Assembly: GCF_901827175.1 (NCBI RefSeq)
Contig: NZ_LR594662.1
Location: 2,976,001-3,040,000 of the forward strand
Direction: 5' to 3'
DNA: 64,000 bases
DNA from: Variovorax sp. RA8
Lineage (GTDB): Bacteria; Pseudomonadota; Gammaproteobacteria; Burkholderiales; Burkholderiaceae_C
A program made the position numbers and the translations under genes. Below the pieces are notes generated by a model. The model was not told where the DNA came from. It saw nothing but the letters and a program-made list of their open reading frames with translations, and did not search any database. This document shows positions 7,309-15,053 of this stretch, piece by piece. Positions within the stretch are counted from its first letter, which is position 1. Every line of letters starts with the position of its first letter.

Positions 7309-7994
7309 GCGGTGTCTCCGTGGGTGGCGTTGGCGGAAAGACGTTCGGCCAGGCGCGCGCCCAATGTCTGGGCGGCCTGCGTGACATGCGCGTCGCAGAG
7401 GTGTGCAGCCCGGTCGGCATTGCCGGCCGCGATGGCCTTCGCGATGGCTTCGTGCTCGTCCCACAGCGACTCGCGCTGCGGCACGGACTGCAGCACCGCG
7501 CCCATCGCGCGGCGCAGATGGCGCCAGTGCTGGTCGGCGCTCTGCGCGATCAGCGGGTTTCCGGAGGCGGCGTAGATGGCGTGATGGAAGGCGGCATCGG
7601 CCTCGATCATGGCTTCCACGCTGCGGCCGCGCGCGGCACGGCGGCCGCGTTCTATCAGCTTCGGGTCGATGCGATGGCGCTGCGCTGCGGCGAGCCGCGC
7701 TGCCAGCACGTCGAGCGCACCGCGCACCTGGTAGACCTTGTGCATCCACTCGACGTCCAGCGGCGCCACCAGCAGGCCGCGGCCGGGCGCGTCGAGCACG
7801 AAGCCGTCCTTCTTCAGCAGGCGCAGCGCCTGCAGCACCGGCTGGCGCGAGACGGCGAGGCGCCGGGCCAGGTCTTCCTGCGTGATGCGCTCGCCGGGCG
7901 CCAGCGAGCCGCTGCTGATGGCGTCGTGCAGGGCGCGGTAGACCTGGTCGACGAGGTCGGGGGCGGCGGCGATCTGGAGCAGCTGGGCAGGCAT
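7305..7994 (-). CDS. GntR-family transcriptional regulator, FCD subfamily
   Basis: This 229-residue regulator has a winged helix-turn-helix at about residues 15-78 (ITQEDLARRLAVSRQPVLQALRLL) and an FCD ligand-binding domain. The latter has the expected acidic/histidine metal-site segment (EADAAFHHAIYAASGNPLI). The start at 7994 (MPAQLLQ) was chosen because the conserved domain begins soon after it and a perfect palindrome lies 15 bp upstream; the open frame reaching 8123 runs across that operator. It is the first gene of the operon with phyH and the oxidoreductase. FadR/VanR-type relatives repress their own operon until a carboxylate-type ligand binds; that mode is likely here. Confidence 0.9.
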   Translation of the reverse strand: MPAQLLQIAAAPDLVDQVYRALHDAISSGSLAPGERITQEDLARRLAVSRQPVLQALRLLKKDGFVLDAPGRGLLVAPLDVEWMHKVYQVRGALDVLAARLAAAQRHRIDPKLIERGRRAARGRSVEAMIEADAAFHHAIYAASGNPLIAQSADQHWRHLRRAMGAVLQSVPQRESLWDEHEAIAKAIAAGNADRAAHLCDAHVTQAAQTLGARLAERLSANATHGDTA

Positions 7995-8008
7995 GAGGTC
8001 GATTCTGA

Positions 8009-8024
8009 ACTCTGTATACAGAGT
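8009..8024. promoter_or_regulatory. Candidate GntR operator upstream of gntR-phyH operon
   Basis: ACTCTGTATACAGAGT is a perfect 16-bp palindrome, 14 bases before the gntR start. The TGTATACA core resembles operators of FCD-type GntR regulators, which commonly carry a GTATAC centre. Its place in the only intergenic gap before the operon supports autoregulation. Confidence 0.65.
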
Positions 8025-8111
8025 ACGGTGTTCGCCACGCCTCGACACTGGGACAAACGCTAAGCCGCAGTGCCGCGCGATGCCGGGTGCTGATTCAAAA
8101 TGGGCAACGCA

Positions 8112-8531
8112 ATGAACTTTCAATCACACGCTGTCAGGGTGCTTGGCGCCCTTGCGCTGCTTGGGTGCTGCGGCCCGTCGAGCATCGCAGCGCAACCCGC
8201 CGACGCCGGCGCAGGCCGAGCTCCGAGTTGGGGGGCAATCGCCTCCGTCCAGGGCTGGCACGGCTATTCCTTCAACTATTCGTCTCGCGACGCGGCGGAG
8301 CTGGCGGCCCGCGCCCGGTGCGATCGGGCAGCGGGCCGTCCGGGCGCCTGCGTGGTCCTCACCTACTTCGATCGTTCCTGCGGCGCGCTCGCAAAGGGCA
8401 ACTATGGGGAGTGGGGCACCGCCATCGCGCCCACGGCGGCCGCCGCGGCGAAGGCTGCGGCCGTTCAGTGTGAAAACCACCTGCCGACCGAGCCCTGCAA
8501 GGTCGTCGTCAGCGTGTGCTCGCCAGGCTGA
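8112..8531 (+). CDS. Secreted DUF4189-like protein
   Basis: This protein of about 139 residues has an N-terminal signal (VRVLGALALLGCCGPSSIAA), either a Sec signal cut at SIAA or a lipobox LLGC. The mature part follows the DUF4189 layout: PSWGAIASVQGWHGYSFNY, a run of alanines with AARARC, VVLTYFDRSCGALAKG, then AAAKAAAVQC and VVVSVCSPG. The paired cysteines suggest disulfides in the periplasm. An ATG four codons upstream (8100) is also possible; neither start has a good ribosome-binding site. It stands alone on the plus strand between the gntR operon and the Bug receptor. The role of the family is unknown to me. Confidence 0.75.
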   Translation: MNFQSHAVRVLGALALLGCCGPSSIAAQPADAGAGRAPSWGAIASVQGWHGYSFNYSSRDAAELAARARCDRAAGRPGACVVLTYFDRSCGALAKGNYGEWGTAIAPTAAAAAKAAAVQCENHLPTEPCKVVVSVCSPG

Positions 8532-8554
8532 GCGGGGTCTGTTCGGCCACTCGC

Positions 8555-9514
8555 TCAATGCGCCTGCTTCGGCAGGTTCAGGCTCTGGAGCAGCGGCACC
8601 CAGCGATTGAACTCGGTGTCGACGAACTTCGCCAGTTCCTCCGGGGTGCCGCCGCGCGGCTCCATGCCGACGGCCCTGGCCCGTTCGACGAACTCCGGGT
8701 CGGCGATCACCTGGTTGACCGCACGGTTGAGGCGCTGGATCGCTTCCTTCGGGGTGGCGGATGGCACCGACAGCGAATACCAGAGGACGGACTCGAGGTC
8801 GTAGCCCTGTTCCTTGAAGGTCTGTGCCTCCGGCACCTGGGGCATCCTCTTGCTGTCCATCACGCCCAGGACCCGGAGCTTGCCGCTGCGGACATGCGGC
8901 AGCGAACCCGTGATGGAGGTCCCGTGGATGTCGATCTCGCCGCCCAGCAGCGCCTGGATTGCGGGGGCGTCGCCGTTGAAGGGGATGTGCGTCGTGCTGA
9001 AGCCGTTGCTCTTCTCGAAGCTGAGGGGAGCCAGGTTGGTCAGGATGGCCGCACCCGGCGAGCCCCGGTTGATCTTGCCGGGGTGGGCCTTGGCATAGGC
9101 GACCATCTCCCGGATGTTCTTGTAGGGGAGGTCGGCCCGCCCGACGATGATCGCCGGCTGATAGGCGATCTGGGAGACCGGCGCGAAGTCCTTCTTGGGG
9201 TCGTAGGGCAGCTTGTCGTAGAGGATCGTGTTGTTGGCCAGCGTCCCGAGCGACGACACCAGCACCGTATTGCCGTCCGGCCGCGACCGTGCCACGTAGT
9301 CGGCGGCGACGATGCCGCTGGCGCCCGGCCTGTTCTCGACGATGACCTGGGTTCCGCGCTTGTTGAGCTCGACCGCGAGGATGCGCACGTACTGATCGGT
9401 GCCGCCACCGGCGGCAAAGGGAACGACGATCCTGACGGGCTGCTGCGCCTGGGCGGTGCCCAGCGCCGCGAGAAGTCCGACCAACACGCCGGAGATGAAC
9501 TTCCGATAACTCAT
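8555..9514 (-). CDS. Bug/TctC-family periplasmic substrate-binding receptor
   Basis: This 319-residue protein has a Sec signal peptide (FISGVLVGLLAALGTAQA) followed by the Bug fold. Typical motifs are PVRIVVPFAAGGGTDQYVR, VENRPGASG, PYDPKKDFAPVSQIA and the late VPSATPKEAIQRLN. Bug receptors bind small carboxylates or related organics; here no TctA/TctB membrane genes are adjacent, as is usual for orphan Bug proteins in this lineage. A clear AGGAG precedes the ATG. It lies downstream of a CoA-transferase gene and a LysR regulator on the same strand, with a 178-bp gap that holds the motif AAAGCTGCTTTG, also found before the CoA-transferase. The ligand is unknown. Confidence 0.92.
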   Translation of the reverse strand: MSYRKFISGVLVGLLAALGTAQAQQPVRIVVPFAAGGGTDQYVRILAVELNKRGTQVIVENRPGASGIVAADYVARSRPDGNTVLVSSLGTLANNTILYDKLPYDPKKDFAPVSQIAYQPAIIVGRADLPYKNIREMVAYAKAHPGKINRGSPGAAILTNLAPLSFEKSNGFSTTHIPFNGDAPAIQALLGGEIDIHGTSITGSLPHVRSGKLRVLGVMDSKRMPQVPEAQTFKEQGYDLESVLWYSLSVPSATPKEAIQRLNRAVNQVIADPEFVERARAVGMEPRGGTPEELAKFVDTEFNRWVPLLQSLNLPKQAH

Positions 9515-9648
9515 TTTGTCTCCTGATTGACTCTCATATGGGCCGGCGGGCCCCGTCCCGGCCGGCGCCGCGGCGGCAATGTGCAGCCGGGTCCGACTCG
9601 CCGGGCCAGTCTATGGCGGGGCACGGCGCGTGGACGTGCAAGGAATGA

Positions 9649-9660
9649 AAAGCTGCTTTG
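9649..9660. promoter_or_regulatory. Candidate regulator-binding motif upstream of Bug receptor gene
   Basis: AAAGCTGCTTTG occurs here, about 135 bp before the receptor gene, and again at 10957-10968 before the CoA-transferase gene. The shared 12-mer, with matching purine-rich flanks, suggests both promoters are bound by one regulator, plausibly the LysR protein encoded just upstream. This rests on sequence repetition only. Confidence 0.35.
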
Positions 9661-9692
9661 TATGCCGTGCACGCGCACTGGCGCGCGAGCCG

Positions 9693-10907
9693 TCACTCTT
9701 CGGGTTGGGACTTGATCACGCCCGCCGCCTGCAGAGCCGCGATGTCCTCGGGCCCGAATCCCGCCTCGCGCAGCAGTTCCTGCGTATGCGCCCCGTGGGC
9801 CGGCGCAGCGTGGGTGGTGGGGCGCGGCGTGTCGCACAGTTCGTACGGCAAGCCGAAGCTGGGATAGCCCGGCCGGTCGCCGTTCGGTGCCGCGTCGATC
9901 ACCATGCGACTCGAGCGGAAGTCGTCGCCTGCCGCCGCCTCGCTGTAGCTGCGGACCACGCCCACCACGATGTTGTTGCGCGTGAGCAGGTCCACGCACT
10001 CCTGCGTGCTGCAGCGCGAGAGCCGGCCGCCCACCGCCTCCTTCATCGCGGGGCGGTGGGCGACCCTCAACTCATTGGTGAGGAAGCGCGGATCGGTCGC
10101 CAGCTCGGGGCAGCCGAGGGTCTCGCACAGCCGCACCCAGTGCGATTGGACGTAGGCCGACACCACCACCATCCCGTCGCGGGTGTGGAAGATGTCCGCC
10201 GCCGGCGCATTCATCGGCTGGCCGTCGCCGCTGCGGGTGGGTTCCACGCCGCGCACCATGTAGTCACTCCAGTTCGGCAACTGCAGGTTGAGCGCCACCT
10301 CCAGCAGCGACACGCGGATGGTCTCGCCGAGGCCGGTGCGTTCGCGGCGGAACAGCGCCGCAAGGGTGGCCTGTGCCGCCACCTGCACGGTCGCGGCATC
10401 GATGATGGTGGCGCCTACCTTCTGCGGCAGCCCCTGGGGCTCGCCGGTGACCGACATCATCCCGCTTTCCGCCTGTGCCGCGATGTCGTAGCCGGGCCGG
10501 TCCCGCGACGGCGCGTCCGCGGGGAAGCCGGCGATGGACACGTGGACCAGGCCGGGGTGCTGCGCGCGCAGGGCCCCGGCGCCCAGCCCGAGCGCTTCGG
10601 CGGCGCCCGGCCGCAGGTTCTGCACCAGCACGTCGGCGCCTGCGATGAGGCGGCCTGCGATCTCCTTGCCTCGCGGCTGGCGCAGGTCGAGGGCGATCGA
10701 TTTCTTGCTGCGGTTGTAGGCCCGCAGCATGGCCAGGCCGAAGTGGCCGGTGTGGCGCGCCATGTCGCCTTCCATCGATTCGATCTTCACCACCTCGGCG
10801 CCGAGGTCGCCGAGCGTCATGGCGGTGCCGGGCCCTGCGATGTAGTTGCCGAGTTCGATGACGCGGATGCCCTGCAGGGGCGCAGGAGCGGTGGATCTGT
10901 CGTTCAT
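9693..10907 (-). CDS. CaiB/BaiF (type III) CoA-transferase family protein
   Basis: This 404-residue protein has the family-III CoA-transferase pattern. It includes the N-terminal LQGIRVIELGNYIAGPGTAM, KIESMEGD, SKKSIALDLRQPRGKE, DVLVQNLRPGAAEALGLG and the catalytic aspartate segment RPGYDIAAQAESGMMSVTG. It should move CoA between carboxylic acids through an aspartyl-CoA thioester. I chose the ATG at 10907 (MNDRST) since conservation begins about 12 residues later; the ORF extends to 10973 without support. It sits between a LysR regulator and a Bug receptor on one strand, a frequent Burkholderiales arrangement for uptake and CoA activation of an organic acid. Confidence 0.92.
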   Translation of the reverse strand: MNDRSTAPAPLQGIRVIELGNYIAGPGTAMTLGDLGAEVVKIESMEGDMARHTGHFGLAMLRAYNRSKKSIALDLRQPRGKEIAGRLIAGADVLVQNLRPGAAEALGLGAGALRAQHPGLVHVSIAGFPADAPSRDRPGYDIAAQAESGMMSVTGEPQGLPQKVGATIIDAATVQVAAQATLAALFRRERTGLGETIRVSLLEVALNLQLPNWSDYMVRGVEPTRSGDGQPMNAPAADIFHTRDGMVVVSAYVQSHWVRLCETLGCPELATDPRFLTNELRVAHRPAMKEAVGGRLSRCSTQECVDLLTRNNIVVGVVRSYSEAAAGDDFRSSRMVIDAAPNGDRPGYPSFGLPYELCDTPRPTTHAAPAHGAHTQELLREAGFGPEDIAALQAAGVIKSQPEE

Positions 10908-10953
10908 GCGCGGGACTCTAGGATTGCGCGACGACGCGCGGAAGGCAGCAATC

Positions 10954-10968
10954 GCAAAGCTGCTTTGC
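10954..10968. promoter_or_regulatory. Inverted repeat upstream of CoA-transferase gene
   Basis: GCAAAGCTGCTTTGC is a perfect 7-bp inverted repeat around a single T, 46 bases before the CoA-transferase start. Its core recurs at 9649-9660 ahead of the Bug receptor. It is a candidate operator for the LysR protein encoded at 11016-11927. Confidence 0.4.
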
Positions 10969-11015
10969 ACCATGCGCCGAAAGATAGCCCGGCCCGGCCC
11001 GTGCCGAGCCGGCGC

Positions 11016-11927
11016 TCAGCCGGCGTCGCCTTCGCGCAGCGCCTCGGCGATGAAGTCGACGAAGGCCCGCACCTTCAAGGGCAGTGTGCGGCTCTGGCGG
11101 AACACCGCGTAGATGCCGTTGGAGAAGCCGCGCACCGCGAAGCGGTGCCCGGGCAGGAGCCGCACCAGCGAGCCGTCCTGGATGCAGCTGCGGATGGTGG
11201 GCTCGGACAACAGCGCGATACCCATGCCGCCGATCGCCGCGAGCCGCAGCAGCTCGCCGTTGTTCGAACTGAGCACGCCTTGGATCGCCAACGCCTGCTG
11301 CTCACCGTGGTCGTCGATGTACTTCCAGGTCGTGGCCTCCTGCTCTCGCCGATAGGTGAGGCAGCGCACCTGCGCCAGGTCGGTCGGGTGCCGGATGCGT
11401 GGGTGCGCCTTGACGAAGGAGGGGCTGGCCACCAGCACCTCGTCGCTGCTGAGCAGCCGCTTGATCACGAAGCTCGAATCATTCGACTCGCCGGTGCGGA
11501 TGTCGATGTCGAAGTCCTGCTCCACCAGGTTGACCGGGTGCTCGGACAGCTCGATCTCCACCTGGATGTCGCGGTACTGCTGGGCGAAGCGCGGTAGCAG
11601 CGGCGCGATCACGCGCAGCCCGATCTGGGTGCGCGAGTGGATGCGCAACCGCCCCTCGGGCCGCAGCTTGGCGTTGCGCGCGGCCTCCTCGGCCTCCGCC
11701 ATCGCCTCCAGCACCACCTCGGCCCGCTGGAGGAAGGCCTGCCCGGCCTCGGTGACCTTGAGCTTGCGGCTGGTGCGGTCGACCAGTTGCGCGCCCAGCT
11801 CTTGCTCCAGCGCGCTGATGCGGCGCGAGATGGTCGCGGGAGACAGGCTGAGGCTGCGCGCCGCAGCCGAGAGGCTCCCCTTGCGCGCGGTGATCACGAA
11901 GATCCGCAGGGTGTCGAGCGCCTTCAT
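11016..11927 (-). CDS. LysR-family transcriptional regulator
   Basis: This 303-residue protein has an N-terminal helix-turn-helix (residues 1-60; GSLSAAARSLSLSPATISRRISALEQELGAQLVDR). A substrate-binding domain of the CrgA-like branch follows (GRLRIHSRTQIGLRVIAPLLPRF, DIDIRTGESNDSSF, GMGIALLSEPTI). It is codirectional with the CoA-transferase and Bug receptor it probably controls, with only an 108-bp gap. On its other side lies the truncated luciferase-like gene in divergent orientation, so it may originally have regulated that gene instead. The effector cannot be inferred. Confidence 0.92.
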   Translation of the reverse strand: MKALDTLRIFVITARKGSLSAAARSLSLSPATISRRISALEQELGAQLVDRTSRKLKVTEAGQAFLQRAEVVLEAMAEAEEAARNAKLRPEGRLRIHSRTQIGLRVIAPLLPRFAQQYRDIQVEIELSEHPVNLVEQDFDIDIRTGESNDSSFVIKRLLSSDEVLVASPSFVKAHPRIRHPTDLAQVRCLTYRREQEATTWKYIDDHGEQQALAIQGVLSSNNGELLRLAAIGGMGIALLSEPTIRSCIQDGSLVRLLPGHRFAVRGFSNGIYAVFRQSRTLPLKVRAFVDFIAEALREGDAG

Positions 11928-12023
11928 GTCGAAAGATGAAAAGGGGTGCGGAGGCTGGCGAAACGCAGAGGCGGCCCGTTCCTATGATTTGCGCGCGCAG
12001 CTTTTCCAGCAAGGAGGCCGGCG

Positions 12024-12104
12024 ATGGATTTCGGAATCTTCATTCTGATGCAGCTGCGAAACAAGCATAAGGCCTCGCACCAGATCCTGCGCGGCGCGGT
12101 CTTG
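12024..12104 (+). pseudogene. 5' remnant of a luciferase-like (LLM) flavin monooxygenase gene
   Basis: An AGGAGG sequence is followed at 12024 by ATG and about 25 codons reading MDFGIFILMQLRNKHKASHQ, which matches the start of LLM-class flavin-dependent oxidoreductases (DFGIFILMQ..., then K-x-S-x-Q-I). The similarity ends near 12100, immediately before the stop of the convergent ABC ATPase gene at 12112. The remaining 300 or more codons expected for the family are missing. It is therefore read as the residue of a deletion that removed the rest of the gene. The intact ribosome-binding site suggests the event is fairly recent. Confidence 0.6.
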
Positions 12105-12111
12105 CGCGCCG

Positions 12112-12762
12112 CTACCCGGGCGCGATGCCGCCTGCGCTCAGGTGCAGAACACGATCGGCCCGCGCCGCGGCCGCCTCCGAATGCGTGACCAGCACCAGCG
12201 AGGCGCCGTGCTCGCGCGTCTGCGCAAACAGCACCTCCATGACCTTCGCCGCCGTGCCCGGGTCGAGATTGCCGGTGGGCTCGTCGGCCAGCAGCAGCGC
12301 CGGCCGGTGCACCAGCGCACGCGCGATCGCCACCCGCTGCAGCTGGCCGCCGCTCAGCTGGCCGGGCAGGCGCCCGCCGAGGCCCGCGAGGCCTACTGCC
12401 TCGAGCATGTGGGCCACGCGGGCAGGGTCGGTCCGCTTCAGCAGCATCAGCGGCAGGGCGACGTTCTGCGCCACGTCCAGGTGCGGCAGTACGTGGAAGG
12501 CCTGGAACACGAAGCCCACGTGCCGGCGGCGCCAGAGCGCGCGCGCTTCGCTGTCGAGCGCGCCGATGTCGACGGCGTCGTGCACGATGGTCCCGGCATC
12601 CCAGCTGTCCAGCCCGGCCATGCAGTTGAGCAGCGTGGACTTGCCCACGCCCGATTCGCCCACGATGGCGACGAACTCGCCGGGCGCGACCTCGAGCGAG
12701 ACCTGTTCGAAGACGATGCTGTCGCCGTAGCGCTTGGCCAGGCCCTGGACCTTCAACGTCAT
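12112..12762 (-). CDS. LolD/MacB-type ABC transporter ATP-binding protein
   Basis: This 216-residue ATPase is complete: Walker A GESGVGKS at residues 35-42, signature LSGGQLQRVAIARAL, Walker B ALLLADEPTGNLDPGT and the H-loop LVLVTHS. The DEPTGNLD sequence and size place it in the LolD/MacB/FtsE group, which work with FtsX-fold permeases in lipoprotein, peptide or drug handling. No such permease is beside it in the window: upstream is miaA and downstream a gene remnant. Its ATG overlaps the stop of the leader peptide encoded by linker repeat copy C, so it is translationally coupled to miaA. Confidence 0.88.
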   Translation of the reverse strand: MTLKVQGLAKRYGDSIVFEQVSLEVAPGEFVAIVGESGVGKSTLLNCMAGLDSWDAGTIVHDAVDIGALDSEARALWRRRHVGFVFQAFHVLPHLDVAQNVALPLMLLKRTDPARVAHMLEAVGLAGLGGRLPGQLSGGQLQRVAIARALVHRPALLLADEPTGNLDPGTAAKVMEVLFAQTREHGASLVLVTHSEAAAARADRVLHLSAGGIAPG

Positions 12763-12827
12763 GGCGTGCCTTCGCCTGCGGCTGCGGCCGCAGTGCGGTG
12801 GGCCTTCGGGCAGGCCGTGCGCCTCAT
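12763..12827 (-). repeat. Intercistronic linker repeat, copy C (miaA/ABC ATPase junction)
   Basis: This 65-bp element opens with ATGA overlapping the miaA stop and encodes a 22-residue peptide ([12 protein letters not shown]...GEGTP). The peptide ends in a TGA that overlaps the ATG of the ABC ATPase (CCATGA). GGCGAAGG lies six bases before that ATG. The peptide pattern RTA-x-KA-x-x-T...GEG-x-P is shared with copies A and B, but here the frame is closed instead of fused to the next gene. Confidence 0.65.
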
Positions 12828-13753
12828 GCGATCTCGCCCACGGCGGCCACGATGCGCGCGATCGCATCGGGGGCTTCGGCCGGCACCACGCGGCGCGCGG
12901 GCATGCTGCGCAGCCAGGTGATCTGCCGCTTGGCGAGCTGGCGCGTGGCCGCGATGCCGCGCTCGCGCAGCTCGGCCAGCGGCCACCTGCCATCCAGCGC
13001 CTCCCAGGCCTGGCGGTAACCGACGCAGCGCATCGAGGGCAGGTCGGGAACGAGGTCGCCGCGCGCGCGCAGCGCCTGCACTTCGTCGACGAAGCCGGCG
13101 GCAAGCATTGCGTCGAAGCGCTCGGCGATGCGCTGGTGCAGCCAGGCGCGTTCCGTCGGCTCGAGCGAGAAGAGCGCGACCGGCGGCAGGCCGCCTGCGC
13201 GTTCGGACGCATGGAAGCTGGAGATGGCGCGCCCGCTGGTCAGCCATACCTCCAGCGCGCGCTGGATGCGCTGGCTGTCGTTGCGCGCGAGCCGCGCGGC
13301 GGTGGCCGCATCGACCTGGGCCAGCTGCGCATGCATGGCGGGCCAGCCCAGCGCCGCGGCATCGGCCTCGAGCTGCCGGCGCAGCTCCGGATCGGCAGCC
13401 GGCATTGCATCGATGCCCTCCGCCAGCGCCTTGAAGTACAGCATGGTGCCGCCCACCAGCAGCGGCAGCCGGCCTCGCGCGCGGATCTCGGCGACCAGCC
13501 GCGTGGCATCCGACACGAAGGCCGCCGCGCTGTAGGGCTCGCGCGGATCGCGGATGTCGATCAGGTGATGCGCAACCTCGGCGCGCTCGGTGGCGGTGGG
13601 CTTGGCCGTGCCGATGTCCATGCCGCGGTAGACCAGGGCCGAATCGACGCTGACGATCTCCACCGGCCGCGCGCGGGCGATCGCCAGCGCCGCCGCGGTC
13701 TTGCCGGAGGCCGTGGGTCCGGCCAGGGCCACGTAGCCGGCCTCAGTGGCCAT
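12824..13753 (-). CDS. miaA: tRNA dimethylallyltransferase
   Basis: This 309-residue enzyme transfers a dimethylallyl group to A37 of tRNAs reading UNN codons. The P-loop GPTASGKT is at residues 12-19, followed by [16 protein letters not shown], the central [12 protein letters not shown] and the C-terminal [14 protein letters not shown] and [13 protein letters not shown] segments, all MiaA landmarks. Length is normal. Its first 11 bases overlap the end of the upstream MFS gene, and its stop is overlapped by linker repeat C. In many proteobacteria miaA follows mutL; here a hydrolase and an MFS gene separate the two, but all five genes are on the same strand. Confidence 0.97.
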   Translation of the reverse strand: MATEAGYVALAGPTASGKTAAALAIARARPVEIVSVDSALVYRGMDIGTAKPTATERAEVAHHLIDIRDPREPYSAAAFVSDATRLVAEIRARGRLPLLVGGTMLYFKALAEGIDAMPAADPELRRQLEADAAALGWPAMHAQLAQVDAATAARLARNDSQRIQRALEVWLTSGRAISSFHASERAGGLPPVALFSLEPTERAWLHQRIAERFDAMLAAGFVDEVQALRARGDLVPDLPSMRCVGYRQAWEALDGRWPLAELRERGIAATRQLAKRQITWLRSMPARRVVPAEAPDAIARIVAAVGEIA

Positions 13754-15002
13754 GGGGCTCGCCGTGGCGGCGCACCAGGGTCCAGGCGACCAGCGCGATG
13801 CACACGCTCCAGAACCACATGCCCAGCGCCAGCGGCAGCACGGTGCCGTCCATGCGCGCGCCGAGCCAGCCGCCGATGCCGAAGGCCGCCAGCATCATCA
13901 GGAAGCCGTTGATCGCCGAGGCCGCACCGGCGGCCTGTGGGAAGGGCCCGACGGCGCCGGTCTGGCCGCAGGGCTGGTGCACGCCGTGCGCCAGCATGGT
14001 CAGCGTGGCCAGTGCGACGATGGCCCACACCGTGTGCACCCCGGCCAGCGCGAGCAGGCCCATGGCGGTGCCGCCGAGCAGCGTCAGCCATGCAGCGCGC
14101 GCCACGCTGCCGCGCACGCCGAAGCGCGGCAGCCAGCGCCGGCAGACGAAGGTGCCTGCGATGTAGGCCACCGAGTTCCAGAGCATCACCAGGCCGTACT
14201 GGGTCTTGCTGAGGCCGAGCACCTGGATGAAGACGAAGGAGGAGGCGGCGAGGAAGGTGAAGAGCAGGCCGTACGCAGCCGTCGTGAGCGCTGAGAAGGC
14301 CCGGAAGGTGGGATGGCGCAGCACCATCGCCCAGGTGGCCGCGAGCACCGGGAGGCGCAGCGCTTCGGGGTTGCGCCGGGCCAGCGACTCGTCGAAGCGC
14401 AGCCACACCAGCGCCAGCGCGAGGGCGCCGAACAGGGTCGGCACCGCCAGCGCCGTGCGCCAGCCGAACAGGTCGGACACCAGGCCGCCCACCGGTGCGC
14501 ACGCGCAGGCGATCAGGCCGAGGCCGGTGAGCGCGCGCGACATCATGCGTGCGCCGTCGGCCGGCTGGTACAGGTCGCGCACGATCGCGCGCCCGGCCAT
14601 CACCGCGGCGCCCATGGCCGCGCCCTGCAGCGTGCGCCAGACGATCAGAAGCTCGATAGAGGCCGCGACGGCGCCGCCGATGCTCGCGATCACGTACGCG
14701 GCAAGGCCCCACAGCAGCACCGGCCGGCGGCCGAAGCGATCGGACAGCGGGCCGAGCACCAGTTGAGAGCAGCCGAAGGCCAGCAACAGCGCGCTCAGCG
14801 TGAGCTGGGCCTGGCCCATGGGTGCGCCGAAGCCCGCGGTCAGTGCGGGCAGGGCCGGCAGGTAGAGGTCGGTGGTGACGGGCTGGATGCCGAGCAGCAG
14901 CGCCAGCAGCAGGACCACGAGGCCGGGAGACATGCGCGAGGCGGGCGGCTCGGCTGCGGGGGCGACAGCAGGGGCGGCAGCGGGTGCTGCGATGGGCGAC
15001 AT
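13743..15002 (-). CDS. MFS multidrug transporter, Bcr/CflA type
   Basis: This 419-residue protein has about 12 hydrophobic segments, with an alanine/proline-rich cytoplasmic leader of some 24 residues before the first. Family motifs include [13 protein letters not shown] in helix 1, [16 protein letters not shown] between helices 2 and 3, and [18 protein letters not shown] in helix 5. Such proteins export drugs, sulfonamides or amino acids using the proton gradient. The start may be the internal ATG at residue 24 (MSPGLVVLL), which would remove the unusual leader. The stop overlaps miaA by 11 bp. Confidence 0.9.
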   Translation of the reverse strand: MSPIAAPAAAPAVAPAAEPPASRMSPGLVVLLLALLLGIQPVTTDLYLPALPALTAGFGAPMGQAQLTLSALLLAFGCSQLVLGPLSDRFGRRPVLLWGLAAYVIASIGGAVAASIELLIVWRTLQGAAMGAAVMAGRAIVRDLYQPADGARMMSRALTGLGLIACACAPVGGLVSDLFGWRTALAVPTLFGALALALVWLRFDESLARRNPEALRLPVLAATWAMVLRHPTFRAFSALTTAAYGLLFTFLAASSFVFIQVLGLSKTQYGLVMLWNSVAYIAGTFVCRRWLPRFGVRGSVARAAWLTLLGGTAMGLLALAGVHTVWAIVALATLTMLAHGVHQPCGQTGAVGPFPQAAGAASAINGFLMMLAAFGIGGWLGARMDGTVLPLALGMWFWSVCIALVAWTLVRRHGEPHGH

Positions 15003-15053
15003 GCGCCCGAGGGTAACAAATGCGATGCGGCGCGGCGGAGGGCCCGTCAGGGC

